Made by a program: the position numbers and the translations under genes. Shown here one piece after another: positions 1 through 9,287 of a stretch of 32,754 nucleotides of DNA. The number at the start of each line of letters is the position of its first letter. Position 1 is the first letter of the stretch. Source of the stretch: Roseibacillus sp. (GTDB taxonomy: Bacteria > Verrucomicrobiota > Verrucomicrobiia > Verrucomicrobiales > Akkermansiaceae); assembly GCA_002709915.1 (NCBI GenBank), contig PARF01000079.1, positions 1 through 32,754 of the forward strand. The letters are read 5' to 3'. Under the pieces are notes generated by a model. It did no database searches and was not told where the DNA came from. It was given only the letters and a program-made list of their open reading frames with translations.

Positions 1-2
1 AT

Positions 3-164
3 CCGGCCTTCATTCTCCGCTACCGGGCGATGAGCTTCATACTCCAATCGGAGCACTTTTCGCCCGTGGTGATGATTCCGGACCAGACCTTCGAAGATCG
101 ATACCGCACCGGCATGAGGATTATTTGCCTCATCCCGCAGAGTGCCTCGGTCTATCGGTTCTGA
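3..164 (+). CDS. 3' end of an unidentified CDS, truncated by the window edge
   Basis: Open frame 3 from the window start, reading PAFILRYRAMSFILQSEHFSPVVMIPDQTFEDRYRTGMRIICLIPQSASVYRF*, convergent with mobA; no family recognised. Confidence 0.3.
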   Translation, partial: PAFILRYRAMSFILQSEHFSPVVMIPDQTFEDRYRTGMRIICLIPQSASVYRF

Positions 165-183
165 AGTAAGGCAGAACATGGAT

Positions 184-1014
184 CTAGCCTCCTGCAAAGG
201 GAGGGAAAAGGGTTACTTTATCCTCTTCAGTGAGAGGCTGATTCCAAGATTTGAATTCATCATTGATAGCGACTTTCACCGAATCGATTTCAAGGGAAAG
301 CGCCCGGGATAGACGCAGTTCTTCCCAGAGACCCGCAGCTGTGACTGACCGTGTCTGGAACTCTTCGGAATGACAGCCTGCGTCTTCCCTCAGGACTCCG
401 CAGTATTCGACGAAGACTTTTTTAAGAGTTCGTCCGTGATTGAGGCTCAGGCGCGCTTCCTCAAGGTCTTCGGGGCGGTTGCAGTTATCCAGAGCCGATA
501 GTTCGGGTAGTTCAATTTCCTTGCGGTTCAAAGTGGAGAGGAATCGACGTGCACAACGGATGCCCTCGGAGAGCACCTTTTTCAGAGAGGGATGGGCGGA
601 GGGCTCGTAAATCGTGCACAGAGGTTCGGGTTTTCCGTCGAAGCGGCTGGTGAAGCAGGTCGCATCGCTGGAGGGGGCTCTGGATTCCACCAGATATTTC
701 AGGGTGGATGAGGTAAGAAAGGGCAGGTCACAGGCAGTGACGAGCCACGCAGCCTCAGGCGAATGGCGGAAAGCGGCTTCCAGTCCAGCCAACGGACCGG
801 CATTATCTCGCAGGTCCTGAATGGTCGGATGGTTATAATTCCGGGTGTCATCTCCTGCGATGGCCAGATAAGACTGTGCGGTAACTGCTCCAAGAAGTTC
901 CATTCCACTGTCGCGCATGGAGAGCCCATCAACAATCTTCAGGTCAGCCTTGTCACGGCCCATCCGGGAGCTTTTCCCTCCTGCAAGGAGGAGACCGTAG
1001 GTGGGGGTCCTCAC
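184..1014 (-). CDS. mobA: Molybdenum cofactor guanylyltransferase (MobA) fused to a C-terminal MoaD-like sulfur-carrier domain
   Basis: N-terminal LLAGGKSSRMGRDKADL nucleotidyltransferase motif and DLPFLT; C-terminal ~80 aa end in VTLFPPFAGG*, the MoaD/ThiS-like di-Gly terminus; adjacent to moaC and moeA. Confidence 0.85.
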   Translation of the reverse strand: MRTPTYGLLLAGGKSSRMGRDKADLKIVDGLSMRDSGMELLGAVTAQSYLAIAGDDTRNYNHPTIQDLRDNAGPLAGLEAAFRHSPEAAWLVTACDLPFLTSSTLKYLVESRAPSSDATCFTSRFDGKPEPLCTIYEPSAHPSLKKVLSEGIRCARRFLSTLNRKEIELPELSALDNCNRPEDLEEARLSLNHGRTLKKVFVEYCGVLREDAGCHSEEFQTRSVTAAGLWEELRLSRALSLEIDSVKVAINDEFKSWNQPLTEEDKVTLFPPFAGG

Positions 1015-1496
1015 GAAGTCTGAGTGGGGGAAAAATCGCTTTTACCTCCTCGCTTTTCCTCAAGCTGAAGGCTGGTGATTTCGATCGCCGGGTTAAGTCC
1101 CTTGCACATGTCGTAGACAGTCAGCGCGGCAACGGAGGCGCCGGTAAGGGCTTCCATCTCGACTCCTGTCCGGCTGCTGGTTGAGCATTCACACTCTACT
1201 TTGAGCGAGTGATCGTCGTGGGGATCAATCTTCACATTACACTTGTCCAGGGGGAGAGGATGACAGAGGGGAATAAGGGACGAGGTTTGCTTGGCGGCCA
1301 TGATGCCTGCCAGAATTGCAGTATTAAGGATGGAGCCCTTTTTGTTCTGGAAACCCTCTTCCTTGAGCTGGCACAGGAGTTCAGATCCGAGAACGATACT
1401 GCAGCCAGCTCGCGCATACCGGCTGGTAACAGCCTTTGCGCCAACATCAACCATCCTAGGATGGCCTGCTTCATCCAGATGAGAGTGTTCGCTCAC
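1011..1496 (-). CDS. moaC: Cyclic pyranopterin monophosphate synthase MoaC
   Basis: HLDEAGHPRMVDVGAKAVTSRYARA, LIPLCHPLPLDKC, EMEALTGASVAALTVYDMCKG, EKRGGKS motifs of MoaC; 4-bp overlap with mobA. Confidence 0.93.
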   Translation of the reverse strand: MSEHSHLDEAGHPRMVDVGAKAVTSRYARAGCSIVLGSELLCQLKEEGFQNKKGSILNTAILAGIMAAKQTSSLIPLCHPLPLDKCNVKIDPHDDHSLKVECECSTSSRTGVEMEALTGASVAALTVYDMCKGLNPAIEITSLQLEEKRGGKSDFSPTQTS

Positions 1497-1546
1497 GGTA
1501 TTAGGCTAGGACAATGGTGAAAAAAAACGAGAGGATTTACTTCAAG

Positions 1547-2737
1547 TCAGAGCCACGACCAATACCGGGTTAGGGCACCTTTGGGAAAGGAACCTCGCCC
1601 AGCGGGGAGCTCGATAAATCCATCAGATTCAATGGCAGAAGCAAAGTCCCCGGAATTTGCGGGGGGGATAGGTTCGGCGACAATGCATGCATCTTCCTGC
1701 CTTGTTTTGACCGGGAGGCTGTAGGAAAAGGATGAATCGAAGGTGAACTTGGAAGAGAGTGACACTATCTGCGATGAGTGGCTTTGTCTGAGAGCAGCTT
1801 TGAGAAAGGGCAGGACGTAGCGATGGAAGGTAATTTGAACCGACATTGGATTGCCCGGGAGAGCAAAGACGGAGGGAATTCCTTCCCAGAAAGCCAGGGG
1901 CTTGCCGGGGCGCTGAGCAACTCCGTGGAAGGATGGAGGTCCAAACATTTTCTCCATGGCTGGTCGGACGAAGTCGTATTTACCCTTCGAGATTCCACCG
2001 CAGAGGATAAGGAGATCACAATGTCGTTGTCTTTCCACCGCAGTGAAGGTGGCCAAGGGATCGTCCGGCAGGTGCTGATAATGAACTAATTCGGCACCGG
2101 CCTCGAAAAGGGCAGCGTGGAGGGCTGCAGCATTGGATTGACGGATTTCGTGATCTGCCGGAGTGGACTTGGGGTCGACCACCTCGTCGCCGGTAGTGAA
2201 AAGAGAGACACGGGGTCGTTTCACAACTTGCAGTCTAGTAGCGCCTACGGTGGCCGCGACAGCAGCTACGCGAGAATCAATGACGGTGTCTGATGGAACC
2301 AGAATCGCACCGGCTTCGTAGTCACTGGCCCGTCGGTGAATGAAGCGTCCCCGGATGGCTGAACCGGCTTCAATCGCGAAGTGATGATCCTGCCGTGTGA
2401 CCTGCTCGTAGGGTATGACGGTATCGCAGTCGGGTGGGAGGCAGGCTCCAGTCATGACTTCCCAGCAGTGTCCTGGTGGAGTCGCCTGCGGTGCCGGAGC
2501 TCCAGCTGGATGCTCGCCCACAATTGCGAGAGTCGGGTGTTCCTCAAGATCGCGTTCTTTACAGCATATGCCATCCATCATGACCCGGTCATAGGGAGGA
2601 AGAGGTCTGTCAGCTACAAGGGGGCGTGCGAGGACTCTTCCTCCAGCATTTTCCAGAGGCACGTCTTCCTCCCCGAGATCCGGGATAGCGGACAGCGTGA
2701 TTTCTTCTGCAGCCTGGGGAGTGATGAGAGAATTCAT
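1547..2737 (-). CDS. moeA: Molybdopterin molybdenumtransferase MoeA (alternative start at 2749)
   Basis: EDVPLENAGGRVLARPLVADRPLPPYDRVMMDG, FTTGDEVV, LCGGISKGKYDFV, QRPGKPLAFW, ALPGNPMSVQ motifs. Confidence 0.92.
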   Translation of the reverse strand: MNSLITPQAAEEITLSAIPDLGEEDVPLENAGGRVLARPLVADRPLPPYDRVMMDGICCKERDLEEHPTLAIVGEHPAGAPAPQATPPGHCWEVMTGACLPPDCDTVIPYEQVTRQDHHFAIEAGSAIRGRFIHRRASDYEAGAILVPSDTVIDSRVAAVAATVGATRLQVVKRPRVSLFTTGDEVVDPKSTPADHEIRQSNAAALHAALFEAGAELVHYQHLPDDPLATFTAVERQRHCDLLILCGGISKGKYDFVRPAMEKMFGPPSFHGVAQRPGKPLAFWEGIPSVFALPGNPMSVQITFHRYVLPFLKAALRQSHSSQIVSLSSKFTFDSSFSYSLPVKTRQEDACIVAEPIPPANSGDFASAIESDGFIELPAGRGSFPKGALTRYWSWL

Positions 2738-2818
2738 GAACGTCACCATTTCACAGTGAATGGATGAATACCCAAGTATTTAGTTGCGAGATGGCGTTGC
2801 TACGCTTGGCTTGGGTCG

Positions 2819-3811
2819 ATGCTGCTGGATGAGTATGATCGACCGCTTCGGGACCTCCGCATCTCCGTCACCGACCGGTGTAATTTTCGCTGCCGCTACT
2901 GCATGCCGGCAGAGGTGTTTGGTCCCGGTTACCGCTTCCTGCAGCGGAAAGATCTTCTCACTTATGAGGAGATTGAGAATCTGGCAGGGCTGGTCGCCGG
3001 CCTCGGAGTGCGGAAATTCCGTTTAACGGGAGGAGAGCCTCTCCTGCGGCAGGGGCTGGAGGAGTTGGTAATGATGCTGTCCAACCTCGAAGGCGTTGAG
3101 GATCTTGCAATGACGACCAACGGAGTGCTCCTTGCAGCCTACGCGGCGAAATTGCGGCGAGCTGGCTTGCACCGGGTGACGGTTAGTCTGGATGCTCTGG
3201 ATAGAAAGGTTTTCGGACAGATGAATGGGGTGGGAGCAAGGGTGGAAAGAGTGCTGGATGGAATCGAGCAAGCGCTCTCTGAAGGGTTGGGCGTCAAAAT
3301 CAATACGGTCGTGCAACAAGGAATCAATGAGAGTGAGATCTTGCCGCTTGTCCGCTGGGGCAGCGAGCGAGATATACCAGTGAGGTTCATTAAATACATG
3401 GATGTCGGTGAGACTAACGGGTGGCGGATGGAGCATGTCGTTCCCAGCGCAGAGGTTTTCGAGATGATTGCGGCAGAGTTTCCCCTGAACAAACTTGAGC
3501 CTGCTCACCGAGGCGAGGTTGCGCGGCGTTACCAGATCGGGAGGGGGAAGGCAGAAGTTGGGTTTATTTCGTCGGTGACTGAACCATTCTGCGGTGATTG
3601 CAATCGTCTCCGTCTTTCTGCTGAGGGCAAACTGTATACCTGCCTCTTTGCCGAGAGCGGATTTGATGTCCGGGAACTGCTGAGGGCGGGCAAAGAGGAA
3701 ACTCTGGGCCTTGCGATTCGAGGCGTATGGGCTGATCGCAGTGATCGTTACTCGGAGCGGCGGGGGGCAGGAAAAAACCAGAAGGTAGAAATGAGCTATA
3801 TAGGAGGATAG
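2819..3811 (+). CDS. moaA: GTP 3',8-cyclase MoaA (radical SAM)
   Basis: DLRISVTDRCNFRCRYCMP (CxxxCxxC), FRLTGGEPLLR, C-terminal FCGDCNRLRLSAEGKLYTCLF cluster motif and terminal GG. Confidence 0.95.
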   Translation: MLLDEYDRPLRDLRISVTDRCNFRCRYCMPAEVFGPGYRFLQRKDLLTYEEIENLAGLVAGLGVRKFRLTGGEPLLRQGLEELVMMLSNLEGVEDLAMTTNGVLLAAYAAKLRRAGLHRVTVSLDALDRKVFGQMNGVGARVERVLDGIEQALSEGLGVKINTVVQQGINESEILPLVRWGSERDIPVRFIKYMDVGETNGWRMEHVVPSAEVFEMIAAEFPLNKLEPAHRGEVARRYQIGRGKAEVGFISSVTEPFCGDCNRLRLSAEGKLYTCLFAESGFDVRELLRAGKEETLGLAIRGVWADRSDRYSERRGAGKNQKVEMSYIGG

Positions 3812-3816
3812 GAGTT

Positions 3817-4308
3817 ATGGATTGGGAAATTAATATCATTCATTTATTTGTTTCAGGTGGACACAACTATCGGGGGCGGCATGGCAAAGGCTCCCTCGAT
3901 CATCAAATAGAGGATCCTGATCTCATTGAATGTGTGGCGGAAAGGGGGATCCGAGGAGACCGGTTTTTTGACCATCAGGAGAACTTCAAGGGCCAGATCA
4001 CGTTTTTCGATCATGAGGTCTACAACGATGTGAAAAAGGCGTTTGGACTGCCAGACCTCGCTGCCTCGGTCTTTCGCAGGAATGTGGTGCTGAGGGGAGT
4101 GCCTCTTTCGGAGCTCATCGGAAAGCGTTTCACGATCGGGGGCCTCGAGTTCGAGGGAACCGAGGAAGCGGCCCCCTGTTACTGGATGAACGAGGCCGCA
4201 GCGGACGGAGTGCATGAATTCCTCAAAGGTCAGGGAGGACTCCGCGCCCGCATCCTGAGTGGAGGAACGCTGAAGAAGGGGATAAGCTCTCTTTCTCTGG
4301 TTCCCTAA
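3817..4308 (+). CDS. MOSC domain-containing protein
   Basis: GIRGDRFFDH, VFRRNVVLRGVPLSELIGKRFTIGGLEFEGTEEAAPCYWM (MOSC pattern); starts 5 bp after the moaA stop with a GGAG upstream. Confidence 0.8.
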   Translation: MDWEINIIHLFVSGGHNYRGRHGKGSLDHQIEDPDLIECVAERGIRGDRFFDHQENFKGQITFFDHEVYNDVKKAFGLPDLAASVFRRNVVLRGVPLSELIGKRFTIGGLEFEGTEEAAPCYWMNEAAADGVHEFLKGQGGLRARILSGGTLKKGISSLSLVP

Positions 4309-4697
4309 GTCTTGGAGGGTGTTTCCGGCGGGATCTCGCGATCTTGCGAACTAACGCTTCTGCCTGTGGCGTAGCACGTGAAAGGGGATGCGATTTCGGT
4401 CTCGGTAGCGAGGTAATTGAAGGTAAGCTCCTCCCCTTCTTCGATTTCACGAAGGGCAAAAAACTGGCGGCCCTCAAGGCGGAGATTTTGATTGAAAGAG
4501 TGATTGAGGCAGACCGCATAGTCATCTACCACATGCTGCTCCGGTGCAATTTCGATGCTTTCCCGGGTCCGCGTTGCAGAGGGTTCGCCGCGGACGACGT
4601 AGACGAGCTCCCCTTGTGAAAAGGCGAAGCGAGAGTAGGTAGCATTCTCTCCATGTTCATTTTCACTTGTCCGGAAGCAGTCGCTGCGGTCATTCAC
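4305..4697 (-). CDS. Small SET domain-containing protein (GTG start)
   Basis: SRFAFSQGELVYVVRGE ... LNHSFNQNLRLEGRQFFALREIEEGEELTFNYLATETEIASPFTC matches the SET core (NHSxxxN, I..GEELTFxY, post-SET Cys). Confidence 0.72.
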   Translation of the reverse strand: MNDRSDCFRTSENEHGENATYSRFAFSQGELVYVVRGEPSATRTRESIEIAPEQHVVDDYAVCLNHSFNQNLRLEGRQFFALREIEEGEELTFNYLATETEIASPFTCYATGRSVSSQDREIPPETPSKT

Positions 4698-4826
4698 CTC
4701 GCCTAGATCGATACCACGACGAATGGATCATGGCGAGGCGAATAGATCTCTGAGGCTGGATGATCGTCAGAGGGAATAAAACTGGAAATACACCCAGCCT
4801 GTCAGTGGCAGGACTTGACGGTAGTC

Positions 4827-7796
4827 TCAGTTGATCTGGAGAAAACTTTCACTGAGAAGTACTGCGCGGATGAGAGATCTCAACCGATGGCTCTCGTTAG
4901 CTGTATTCTCCACGATCTCTTCAACAACGAGAAAGTCCGCTGGATTCAACTCCCGCGAAGTAGCATACCGCATGAGATGCGCCGTGAAGGCTCGAGCGAA
5001 ACGACGCTCCTCTTTTGCCAGTGATTCCTTGAAGCGAACTGCCCCATCAAAGGGATACTTTTTCATGAGGGTGCCGCTGGCGTCAACATCCCGGCCATTT
5101 GGATACTTGTCTCTCCACCTGCCAATGATGTCATAGTTCTCAAGAGCAAAACCGAGTGGATCAAGGCGCGAGTGACAGCCCGCGCAGTCTGGATTCTCGC
5201 GATGCTTGGCGAACTTCTCGCGGATGGTGAGATTCTCGTCGGCAGCATCCTCATTCAACGGGGGTACATCATTGGGCGGAGGCGGGGGAGGATCATTGAA
5301 AATCACCTCGATCACCCATGCCCCCCGGGCAATTGGATGAGTGCGTTTGGGGCCGGAGGTCATGCTCAGCATCGCTGCGTTGGTAATAATCCCTCCGTAG
5401 CGGGGATCGTCAGCCGCCCGACGGGAGAAAGATCTTGAGCGCAGTTTGCTACGAATATCATCTTCAAATATCTTCTTGGCGTCCTGCCGCGCCCGGCCCG
5501 GGTCAGTATTGGGAGGAATATTATCGAATGAGCTCTGAGCCCGTTGAAGTTCCTGAACGAGACTACTGCGCCTGTCCTTCTGGGGTGGGGTAAGGGCCTT
5601 TTCGAGTTCCGACTCGGTGACATAAAGCCCACCGGCGGAACCGGCAATCTCCTCCGCATCGAGAGCGCGGTTGTATAGTCGCGCTCGAGCCAGACTGACA
5701 TCAAGGTATCGTCCGCCTCCGGCAGGAAGATGTCGCACTCCAAAAATGATGGAGCTCTTATCCTTGGGAAATGTGGCGAGGCTCGTTCGGAAGGGCTTGC
5801 CGTAGGGCATGCCGTTTCTATAGAGGGTCACCGAGCCATCGGTGCCATAGACCATAGCGAGGTGAATCTTCTGGTTGGGCTTCATCTCGGGGGTAGATCC
5901 AGGGAAGTCCTTTGTACGGGCGAAGCGGTTGCTGCCTGAGATCCAATGACGTTTTTTCCGCTCCCCTAGCACGATGGTATCAAAAAAGTCGCCGGGTCCC
6001 TGGACCCCCATGAATCCCCCTCCGTCCTGGTCAATATTGTGCACCATACCCCAGACCTCGAGAGTCTTCTCTTTCAGGTCAAGTGAGAGGGGAGGGCTCT
6101 GCAGGTAGGAGTTTTTCAGGACCGCCATACCTTCGCTGAAGCTGATTTTGCCGTGGCTTTTCAGGTGCAGCGATCCCACTGAATCCCGAAGGTTATTGTT
6201 GAATTCCCATGCTGCTATGGGGTCAAGGTTGACTGGTTTTCCTCCCTTGCGGCGATCCTTTAGGAGACGAGTTTTGACGGGGTCCAGCAGGGATTTGAGT
6301 TCCGCTTCTTTCGATTGAATTATAGTCCTGAAGGCTGAACGCTTCTGGTCGTTGGATTTGTTGCGGGTTACAATGGCCTCCGTGTCAAAGCGGGGTGGTT
6401 TCAGATCGGAGTTATACCAGGTCTGGAGGAATTCACTCTGATAGGAAAACCGGGGAGCAATAAGCTCAATGACTGGCCGGTCCTCAAGGAACATGGCGTC
6501 GAAAAGAAGAAGTGGTTCGAGAATCATCTGAACGCTGGCCGGGCTGGAATTATCGACGTTGAAAAGGCGTGCTAGTTTTGGATCTGGAGTAGCGCCAAGA
6601 AGGTTTTCGAGTTGCATCCATTGGGAGGGAAAAGCATCCAGAAAGCGCTCGATCCGGGAATCAGACATCATGCGATCACAGGCTTTCTTGAAGACCTCCA
6701 GATTGGCGAGCTCCCCGCTCTCCGCCGATCGTAGAAGCTCGAGATCCGGGCCACTGTTCCAGAGAAAGAAAGAAAGATTGCTTGCGACGACGAAAAGGTC
6801 CTTCCCTTCGCTGGTTGATCCATATCGGAGAAGAAATCGGGGAGACGAGAGGACAGCAGAGGCTACTCGTTTCATCGCGTCGGTGAAGGATGTTCCCTGC
6901 TCGATCTTTCCGAGGGTATAGTTGGTGTAGCGCTCAAGGGTATCTACCTCGATAGAGCTTCGGAAAGCGAGGAGAAGAAAGTTCTTCAACCGTTTTTGGA
7001 CCTCTTCCCGCATGTCTCCCTCCTTGGGGGCCTGAAAGAAATCGTTCCATATGCCCACCGTTTGCTCATTAAAGTCCGGGCTTTCAATGATTGAGACGCT
7101 GAGACGCAGGAAGGAATCGAGAAGGAGGGGCGACAAGGAAAGCTGATTTGCCTGATTGTCATACCCGTGAGCGGCCCGAAGGTCTTTAGGGAAGGATTTG
7201 ACATTGCGCATTCCTGCGGCGGGCGAGAGTGAGTGACAGGCAACTTCGACCTTGTCGGGCATCTTTCTGGTATCCGGTGCGAGATAGTTGCTATGCCGGG
7301 TCATGAGCTTTTCCGGGAGGGCAAAGAGATCGCGGTTGAGCCCGAAAAGGTCACGAACAGCGTTATTATACTGGAACCTGTTGAGTCTCCTGATCTGAAC
7401 GTGTCGGTCTTCGGGGTTTGCCGCGGTGGCCTCGCGCAGCGTTGCTTTTAAGCTGGCCAAAAGTTCCTCTCGTTTGGCCTCCGGGATCTCAGGCTCATCT
7501 TCGGGAGGCATATCGTAGGAATCGACGGCCTCGATCAGTTCCTTCAGCAGCTTTGGATTGGCCCGGAGGTGAGCGGAGGTGGTGATTTCCCTGAGGTTGA
7601 CCTTCCCCTTGGTCTTTTCGCCTCCATGGCACTTTATACAGTGCTGTGCAAAGAGAGGTTTGAGCAAGGAGTCGAACTGGGCTCTGCTGTCTGAATTTGG
7701 AGCAGTAGCGTTGCTGGCCGGGCTCAATAGAAGGGTCATGCTCAACAACATCAAAGCAGAAGCCCTCACAGGCATATATGCGCTTGATGTCGCCAT
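4827..7796 (-). CDS. PSCyt1/DUF1587-DUF1592-DUF1588-DUF1585 family cytochrome-like protein with internal LamG domain
   Basis: N-terminal signal peptide, LFAQHCIKCHGGEKTKGKVNLR; RRLNRFQYNNAVRDLFG; internal LamG-like segment (AAWEFNNNLRDSVG...LYNRALDAEEI); C-terminal CAGCHSRLDPLGFALENYDIIGRWRDKYPNGRDVDASG. Confidence 0.88.
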   Translation of the reverse strand: MATSSAYMPVRASALMLLSMTLLLSPASNATAPNSDSRAQFDSLLKPLFAQHCIKCHGGEKTKGKVNLREITTSAHLRANPKLLKELIEAVDSYDMPPEDEPEIPEAKREELLASLKATLREATAANPEDRHVQIRRLNRFQYNNAVRDLFGLNRDLFALPEKLMTRHSNYLAPDTRKMPDKVEVACHSLSPAAGMRNVKSFPKDLRAAHGYDNQANQLSLSPLLLDSFLRLSVSIIESPDFNEQTVGIWNDFFQAPKEGDMREEVQKRLKNFLLLAFRSSIEVDTLERYTNYTLGKIEQGTSFTDAMKRVASAVLSSPRFLLRYGSTSEGKDLFVVASNLSFFLWNSGPDLELLRSAESGELANLEVFKKACDRMMSDSRIERFLDAFPSQWMQLENLLGATPDPKLARLFNVDNSSPASVQMILEPLLLFDAMFLEDRPVIELIAPRFSYQSEFLQTWYNSDLKPPRFDTEAIVTRNKSNDQKRSAFRTIIQSKEAELKSLLDPVKTRLLKDRRKGGKPVNLDPIAAWEFNNNLRDSVGSLHLKSHGKISFSEGMAVLKNSYLQSPPLSLDLKEKTLEVWGMVHNIDQDGGGFMGVQGPGDFFDTIVLGERKKRHWISGSNRFARTKDFPGSTPEMKPNQKIHLAMVYGTDGSVTLYRNGMPYGKPFRTSLATFPKDKSSIIFGVRHLPAGGGRYLDVSLARARLYNRALDAEEIAGSAGGLYVTESELEKALTPPQKDRRSSLVQELQRAQSSFDNIPPNTDPGRARQDAKKIFEDDIRSKLRSRSFSRRAADDPRYGGIITNAAMLSMTSGPKRTHPIARGAWVIEVIFNDPPPPPPNDVPPLNEDAADENLTIREKFAKHRENPDCAGCHSRLDPLGFALENYDIIGRWRDKYPNGRDVDASGTLMKKYPFDGAVRFKESLAKEERRFARAFTAHLMRYATSRELNPADFLVVEEIVENTANESHRLRSLIRAVLLSESFLQIN

Positions 7797-7823
7797 GATG
7801 CAGAGTGCTCTTGGTTTCTTCCC

Positions 7824-9185
7824 TCAGGTCCACAGGTCGGAGATCACCCCGGAGCTGTCCGCAAAGGAATTGATCTCTGCTCCCATCAATTGAGCCATGG
7901 TGAGCCACATGTTAGAGTTGAGAGTGCCACTCTTGCATTTGATGAACCTGCCCTGCTTGATCTGTCCCTGCGCACCACCGGCGAGAATGAAAGGTAGATC
8001 ATAAAACTGGTGAGTTGCGCCATCACCCAGAGCGGCCCCATAGGAGACCAGCGAATTATCGAGCATCGTGCTTCCGTCCGCCTCGCGTATCTCCTTCATT
8101 CTCCTCAACATGTAGGCGTACTGCTCAAGGTGAAAGATATCGATCTTCTGAACCTCCTTCCATCCTTCTCCCTTCTGGTTATGGGTCATGTTGTGGTGTT
8201 GGACCGGTTTATCAAACACGCCCTCATACATGAGTGTTGCGTCCCAGCGCTCTGGCCCGATCATGAAAGTGCTGATGTTCGTCATGCCCATCTGGAAGGC
8301 GAGGAGCATCAGGTCTGTCTGCAGGCGAATGTATTCACCGCGGGGTAGAATTTCGTCCTTTGGGATTCGGATGTCCGCCTTTGCGATTCGCTCCTTCTGT
8401 TTGGCGATTCGAATTTCGACATTGCGAATCATCTCCATGAACTCGCCCAAGGTCTCTCGGTCATCTGTGCCAAGTTTCTTCGAGAGGCTCTTGGCGTCGG
8501 CGAGCATCAGGGAAGAGACATCACTGAGGTGAGACTGAAAATTATCGGCCTTAAAGAGGCGCTCGTAAAGTTTCTGAGGATCCTTGATGGAAGGAGCAAT
8601 CTTGTCCGGACCATACCATGAGATGTTATCGAAGTAGATGGGTTCCTTGGGGGCCCGGAAACCATTGCAGCTTATCTCGAGAGTTTTGAATACGGTGGAA
8701 TTTCCGACATGATCGCCGATAACCTGGTCGAGGCTGCGACCGTTGGGATAGCGCCATCCTTTTTCGGTGGCCTGCTCAGGAGAGACACTGGTGAGATAGC
8801 AGGAGGCCCCCTGTGCGTGAACGTCCTGTCCGTTCTTGAAGGTACGTTCCATGCCGGTGACAAGAGTAATATCGTTCGCATGCTCACGCAGGGGTTGCAT
8901 TGAAGAGCTGAACTCCAGAGGGTAGATACCAGCTTTGTTTTCAACGCGCTTCTGTTGCTTGGTCTTGTCTGCATTAAAGCCTCCCACGAATCCCGGGAGC
9001 TGGGCCTGCTCTTCACCGGGGAAAAAGCCGCGCCTGTTGATGCCGTTGGGAATGTAGAACATGACCATTTTCTTATCCGGCTTTTTCCGCTCCTTGAGGG
9101 ACTTGGCGGAGGCCAGTGAAGGCATGAAGGGCAATGTCAGTAGTGCGCCTTGGGTTCGCAGAAATTTCCTTCTCGAAAGCTTCAT
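7824..9185 (-). CDS. DUF1552 domain-containing secreted protein (Tat-like signal)
   Basis: MKLSRRKFLRTQGALLTLPFMPSLASA Tat-type signal from ATG at 9185, then MVMFYIPNGINRRGFFPGEE; adjacent to a DUF1592-type gene as is usual for this pair. Confidence 0.88.
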   Translation of the reverse strand: MKLSRRKFLRTQGALLTLPFMPSLASAKSLKERKKPDKKMVMFYIPNGINRRGFFPGEEQAQLPGFVGGFNADKTKQQKRVENKAGIYPLEFSSSMQPLREHANDITLVTGMERTFKNGQDVHAQGASCYLTSVSPEQATEKGWRYPNGRSLDQVIGDHVGNSTVFKTLEISCNGFRAPKEPIYFDNISWYGPDKIAPSIKDPQKLYERLFKADNFQSHLSDVSSLMLADAKSLSKKLGTDDRETLGEFMEMIRNVEIRIAKQKERIAKADIRIPKDEILPRGEYIRLQTDLMLLAFQMGMTNISTFMIGPERWDATLMYEGVFDKPVQHHNMTHNQKGEGWKEVQKIDIFHLEQYAYMLRRMKEIREADGSTMLDNSLVSYGAALGDGATHQFYDLPFILAGGAQGQIKQGRFIKCKSGTLNSNMWLTMAQLMGAEINSFADSSGVISDLWT

Positions 9186-9287
9186 GGGTGCTATATTTTC
9201 ATACCAGTGGCGCTCGAAAAGCCTTATTGTCCACGTTTTCGAATTACAAGGCTCTCCGATTGCTTGAAATACGGATTCTCTGTTCAC

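Noticed and set aside
3023-3508. Long minus ORF antisense to moaA
   Set aside because: Shadow ORF of a well-supported conserved gene.
9150-9287. N-terminal extension of the first sulfatase ORF
   Set aside because: Overlaps the DUF1552 start; ATG at 9288 gives a clean signal peptide.
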